The notes under the pieces: generated by a model
The model's input: only the letters and a program-made list of their open reading frames with translations
What the model was told of the DNA's origin: nothing
Databases searched by the model: none
Made by a program: the position numbers and the translations under genes
Assembly (NCBI RefSeq): GCF_020165495.1
Contig: NZ_JAIUIE010000007.1
Span: forward strand, 1-64,000
Direction of reading: 5' to 3'
DNA: 64,000 bases
From: Mesorhizobium sp. BR1-1-16
GTDB lineage: Bacteria > Pseudomonadota > Alphaproteobacteria > Rhizobiales > Kaistiaceae
Shown: positions 61,107-64,000 of the stretch, piece after piece
How the letters are laid out: every line of letters begins with the position of its first letter
Position numbering within the stretch: position 1 is the first letter of the stretch

Positions 61107-62729
61107 ATGACCTCTACCCGTCAGCCCGCCGATTTCGGCACGTTCGATGTCGTGATCGTGGGGGCTGGATCAGCCGGGTGCGTCCTCGCCAATCGTCTCT
61201 CCGCCGATCCGGGGCGAAGGGTGCTCCTGATCGAGGCCGGCAAGAGCGACAATCACCCGTGGGTGCATATTCCGGTCGGCTATCTGTTCGCCATCGGCAA
61301 TCCACGCCTCGATTGGGGGTTCAAGACCGAGCCCGTGCCCGGCCTCAACGGCCGCAGCCTGCTCTATCCGCGCGGTAAGGTGCTCGGCGGCTGCTCATCG
61401 ATCAACGGCATGATCTATATGCGTGGGCAGGCGCAGGACTATGATGGCTGGCGCGATGCCGGCAATCCCGGCTGGGGCTGGTCCGACGTGCTGCCCCTCT
61501 TTCGCCGGTCCGAGCATCATTTCGGCGCCGCCGACGAGGCGCATGGGACGACCGGCGAATTGCGCGTCGAGCCGCAGCGCCTCCGCTGGGCAATCCTCGA
61601 CGAGGTCGCGAAGGCCGCCGAGGCCATGGGCATTCCGAGGGCGCGGGATTTCAACGCCGGCGACAATGAAGGGGTCGGCTATTTCCCGGTCAACCAGAAG
61701 CGCGGCATCCGCTGGAACGCCCGCAAGGCCTTCCTCGATCCCGCCCGTCGAAGGCCCAATCTGGCGATCCTGACGGAATGCCATGTCCAGCGTCTCTGTC
61801 TCGACGGCCGCCGGGTCACGGGCGTCGTGTTCTCGCGCGGCGACAGCCTGTTCGAGGCGAAGGCCCGGCAGGACGTCGTGCTGTCGGCTGGCGCGATCGG
61901 ATCGCCGCAAATCCTGGAACTGTCAGGCATCGGCAGGCCCGACATTCTCAAGCGCATCGGCATCCCGCTCGTCCATGCGCTGCCCGGCGTCGGAGAAAAC
62001 CTGCAGGACCACCTGCAGATCCGCACCATCTTTTCGGTCACCGGCGCGAAGACCTTGAACGACCGCGCCGCGACGCTGCATGGCAAAGCGGGCATCGCGC
62101 TTCAATACGCGCTGACTCAGAGCGGCCCGATGGCCATGGCGCCGAGCCAGCTCGGCATCTTCACGCGCAGCGGACCGGCGCATAACCGCGCCAATATCGA
62201 ATATCACGTCCAGCCGCTGTCGCTGGACGCGTTCGGCCAGCCCCTGCATCGGACGCCGGCGCTCACGGTTTCGGTCTGTAACTTGCGCCCCGCCAGCCGC
62301 GGATCGAGCCATGCGGCGAGCGCCGATCCGCAGGCCGCGCCGTCAATCCAGCCGAACTACCTTTCCACCGAGGCGGACCGTATCGTCGCCGCCGACAGCA
62401 TTCGTCATGCGCGCCGCCTGATGACTCAGTCGCCGCTCGCGCCCTATCGTCCGGTGGAGATCAGGCCAGGACCAGGACCCGAGGATGACGACGCTCTGGC
62501 GCGGCTGGCCGGCGAGATCGGAACCACGATTTTCCATCCGGTGGGCACAGCGAAGATGGGCAGCGACGCGGACGCCGTCGTCGATGGGGATCTGAAGGTG
62601 CGTGGCCTGGACGGCCTCCGCATCGCCGATTGCTCGATCATGCCGACCATCGTCTCAGGCAATACGCACGCGCCGGCCGTGATGATCGGCGAGAGAGCAG
62701 CTGAGCGCATCGCCGCGGCATCTCACTGA
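61107..62729 (+). CDS. GMC-family FAD oxidoreductase (choline-dehydrogenase-like)
   Basis: The 540-residue enzyme has the FAD motif VIVGAGSAGCVLANRLS, GMC signature 1 (YPRGKVLGGCSSINGMIYMRG), signature 2-like GAIGSPQILELSGIG, and C-terminal HPVGTAKMG and NTHAPAVMIGERAA, carrying the catalytic His-Asn pair. GMC enzymes oxidise alcohols to aldehydes. It is often annotated choline dehydrogenase, but there are no betaine genes here, so an alcohol in the aromatic substrate or its linker is more likely. It is last in the same-strand run. Confidence 0.9.
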   Translation: MTSTRQPADFGTFDVVIVGAGSAGCVLANRLSADPGRRVLLIEAGKSDNHPWVHIPVGYLFAIGNPRLDWGFKTEPVPGLNGRSLLYPRGKVLGGCSSINGMIYMRGQAQDYDGWRDAGNPGWGWSDVLPLFRRSEHHFGAADEAHGTTGELRVEPQRLRWAILDEVAKAAEAMGIPRARDFNAGDNEGVGYFPVNQKRGIRWNARKAFLDPARRRPNLAILTECHVQRLCLDGRRVTGVVFSRGDSLFEAKARQDVVLSAGAIGSPQILELSGIGRPDILKRIGIPLVHALPGVGENLQDHLQIRTIFSVTGAKTLNDRAATLHGKAGIALQYALTQSGPMAMAPSQLGIFTRSGPAHNRANIEYHVQPLSLDAFGQPLHRTPALTVSVCNLRPASRGSSHAASADPQAAPSIQPNYLSTEADRIVAADSIRHARRLMTQSPLAPYRPVEIRPGPGPEDDDALARLAGEIGTTIFHPVGTAKMGSDADAVVDGDLKVRGLDGLRIADCSIMPTIVSGNTHAPAVMIGERAAERIAAASH

Positions 62730-62755
62730 ATCCGGCAGCCGCATCCGCGGGGTGC

Positions 62756-63469
62756 TTACCAGGGAACGGTGCGTCCTTCGCGATCGACATAGCGGAGGCC
62801 GGGCTGGCCTTGCTGCGCCAGCAGCACGTCGACGACCTTGGGCACCGCGTCCTCGAGGGCTACCGGCGCGTTTGGACCACCGAGTTCCGTACGAATCCAG
62901 CCGGGCGCCAGCAAAAGCAGAGCGCGTGCCTGACCACCCTGCCGCGCAGCATAGCAACGCATATACTGGTTCAGCGCCGCCTTGGAGCCACGATAGACCT
63001 CATGGCCACCTCTAGTGTTGTTGGCGATGCTGCCCTGGCCTGACGACATGACGCCGATCATGCCGGTGGGTGAAACGAGATCCTGCAGCGCCTCGATCAC
63101 CCGCATCGGGCTCAGTGCATTGGTGACCATGACGCGGACGAAATCCTCCGTCGAAGTTTCGGCGATGGTTTCGTCCTGATCGGTATTGGCCGTTCCCGCA
63201 TTGACGAAGAGGATCTCGAAACTGCGGCCCGCGAGGCGGCTGCGCAAAGCCGCGATCTGATCCGGCTCGGTCACGTCGAGCTGCTCGATCTCGACGCGGT
63301 CCGGATAGCCGTCTGCGAGCTCGTGCAGCAATGTTCGCTGGGGACCGCGAACCGTGCCAATGACCTTCCAGCCCCTCCGCAGCAATTCCGCCGCCATAGC
63401 GTAGCCAAGGCCCCGCGAAGCGCCGATCAGCAGGATCGTGCCTGCCGCTTCAGTGTTGCTTTCTGACAT
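62756..63469 (-). CDS. Short-chain dehydrogenase/reductase
   Basis: A 237-residue SDR with cofactor motif GASRGLGYAMA, LFVNAGTAN (NAG), MSSGQGSIA and the catalytic YxxxK in VYRGSKAALNQYM, then PGWIRTELGG. It resembles C-factor/CsgA-like SDRs. The start at MSESNTEAAG is chosen over an ATG 26 codons upstream. It diverges from a LysR gene, its probable regulator, and is on the strand opposite to the catabolic run. Confidence 0.88.
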   Translation of the reverse strand: MSESNTEAAGTILLIGASRGLGYAMAAELLRRGWKVIGTVRGPQRTLLHELADGYPDRVEIEQLDVTEPDQIAALRSRLAGRSFEILFVNAGTANTDQDETIAETSTEDFVRVMVTNALSPMRVIEALQDLVSPTGMIGVMSSGQGSIANNTRGGHEVYRGSKAALNQYMRCYAARQGGQARALLLLAPGWIRTELGGPNAPVALEDAVPKVVDVLLAQQGQPGLRYVDREGRTVPW

Positions 63470-63538
63470 CCATAAATCCTCGTCCCCTGCAATGGTCCGA
63501 GGATGATTGTCCTTGCTAACGACGGGCGCCAGACGCAC

Positions 63539-63558
63539 GCAACGCAAACACGTGTTGC
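63539..63558. promoter_or_regulatory. Candidate LysR operator in divergent promoter region
   Basis: GCAAC-N10-GTTGC spans 63539-63558 and encloses the exact 10-bp palindrome AACACGTGTT at 63547-63556. It lies between the SDR gene (start 63469) and the LysR gene (start 63603). Confidence 0.4.
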
Positions 63559-63602
63559 ATCCGACGCTAGGTTAGGAAGAACCCCCAGCCTAATATGCGT
63601 CC

Positions 63603-64000
63603 ATGGACCCAATCGATCTCAACCTGCTCCCCGCGCTCGATGCGCTGCTCACCGAGGGGAGCGTAACCGGCGCGGCACGGCGCCTCGGTCTCAGTTCCTC
63701 GGCCATGAGCCGGACGCTCGCGCGCCTGCGCGCTGCGACGGGCGATCCGTTGCTCGTACGCGCCGGACGCGGACTTGTTCCGACGCCGCACGCCGCCGCT
63801 CTCCGCGCACGCGTGCATGAACTGGCCCGCGAGGCGAGGGACGTCCTCAGCCCGCAGCACGACCGTCTCGATCTGGCGATGCTCGATCGAACCTTCGTCA
63901 TTCGCGCGAATGAGGGCTTCATCGGGCTGTTCTCCGCGCCGCTCGTAGACGCGGTCACCAAGGCCGCGCCGCGCGTGCGCCTCTGCTTTGCTCCGAAACC
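63603..64000 (+). CDS. LysR-family transcriptional regulator (cut by window end)
   Basis: The first 132 codons of a LysR gene: MDPIDLNLLPALDALLTEG, winged helix VTGAARRLGLSSSAMSRTLARLRAATGDPLLVRAGRGLVPTP, then the linker helix and the beginning of the effector domain (FVIRANEGFIGLFSAPLVDAV). This NodD/PnbR-like beginning is typical of regulators of a divergent oxidoreductase gene. The rest lies beyond the window, so length and effector domain cannot be judged. Confidence 0.88.
   Translation, partial: MDPIDLNLLPALDALLTEGSVTGAARRLGLSSSAMSRTLARLRAATGDPLLVRAGRGLVPTPHAAALRARVHELAREARDVLSPQHDRLDLAMLDRTFVIRANEGFIGLFSAPLVDAVTKAAPRVRLCFAPK

Noticed and set aside
1-64000. tRNA, rRNA, CRISPR, insertion sequence, integrase or prophage genes
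   Set aside because: I looked through the intergenic gaps and protein families and found no support for any of these. The gaps are short and the gene content is chromosomal.

Overview
The window is a GC-rich chromosomal segment of an alphaproteobacterium, most likely of the order Hyphomicrobiales (Rhizobiales). This rests on core genes (rplM-rpsI, argC, an AlaC-type aminotransferase-hom-glpX-recJ run), a class I PHA synthase, HWE/HisKA_2 histidine kinases, a LOV kinase, and a heme-PAS FixL-like hybrid kinase beside an OmpR-type regulator and a FixK-like regulator, an arrangement known from rhizobia. The genus cannot be fixed from sequence reading alone. I saw no rRNA, tRNA, IS element, prophage or CRISPR array.

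Layout. 0-15 kb: housekeeping and metabolism (ribosomal proteins L13/S9 with a clear terminator, argC, gfa, phaC, aminotransferase, homoserine dehydrogenase, GlpX, RecJ) with small accessory genes. 15-21 kb: a TPP-dependent enzyme overlapping a HAD phosphatase, succinate-semialdehyde dehydrogenase, a glycolipid-binding-type protein, a VOC protein, a DsbA-like oxidoreductase and a possible 29-residue membrane peptide. 21-31 kb: a signalling island. It holds an oxygen-sensing module (OmpR-type regulator, FixK-like regulator, FixL-like hybrid kinase with all four heme-pocket residues), acetate kinase and a CBS-BON protein around a perfect FNR/FixK box, then a LOV (blue light) kinase with a decayed ATP site paired with a single-domain response regulator, a second Crp-like regulator and a PAS-HWE kinase. 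31-39 kb: a YtfQRT-YjfF-type sugar ABC transporter closed by a GntR/FadR-type regulator, then a membrane PQQ glucose dehydrogenase.

40-63 kb: a 22-kb run of same-strand genes, many overlapping, behind a LysR regulator. It encodes uptake and breakdown of an aromatic compound: two intradiol ring-cleavage dioxygenases, an MhqO-like VOC dioxygenase, a TfdB-like flavin phenol hydroxylase, a second two-component phenol hydroxylase (oxygenase plus flavin reductase), a maleylacetate reductase, two complete and paralogous Liv-type ABC importers, and a set of hydrolases and dehydrogenases. The enzymes fit a route from a phenol or resorcinol-like compound through hydroxyquinol and maleylacetate to 3-oxoadipate. 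No ring cycloisomerase or dienelactone hydrolase of the chlorocatechol route is present. The true substrate is unknown. The right edge has a short-chain dehydrogenase divergent from a LysR gene cut by the window end.

Most notable points: (1) the double-module aromatic cluster, including a dioxygenase with His in place of the first tyrosine ligand and a terminator between the oxygenase and its reductase; (2) the FixL/OmpR-type/FixK module with a matching direct repeat and a FixK box on neighbouring genes; (3) the LOV kinase that appears to have lost ATP-binding residues.
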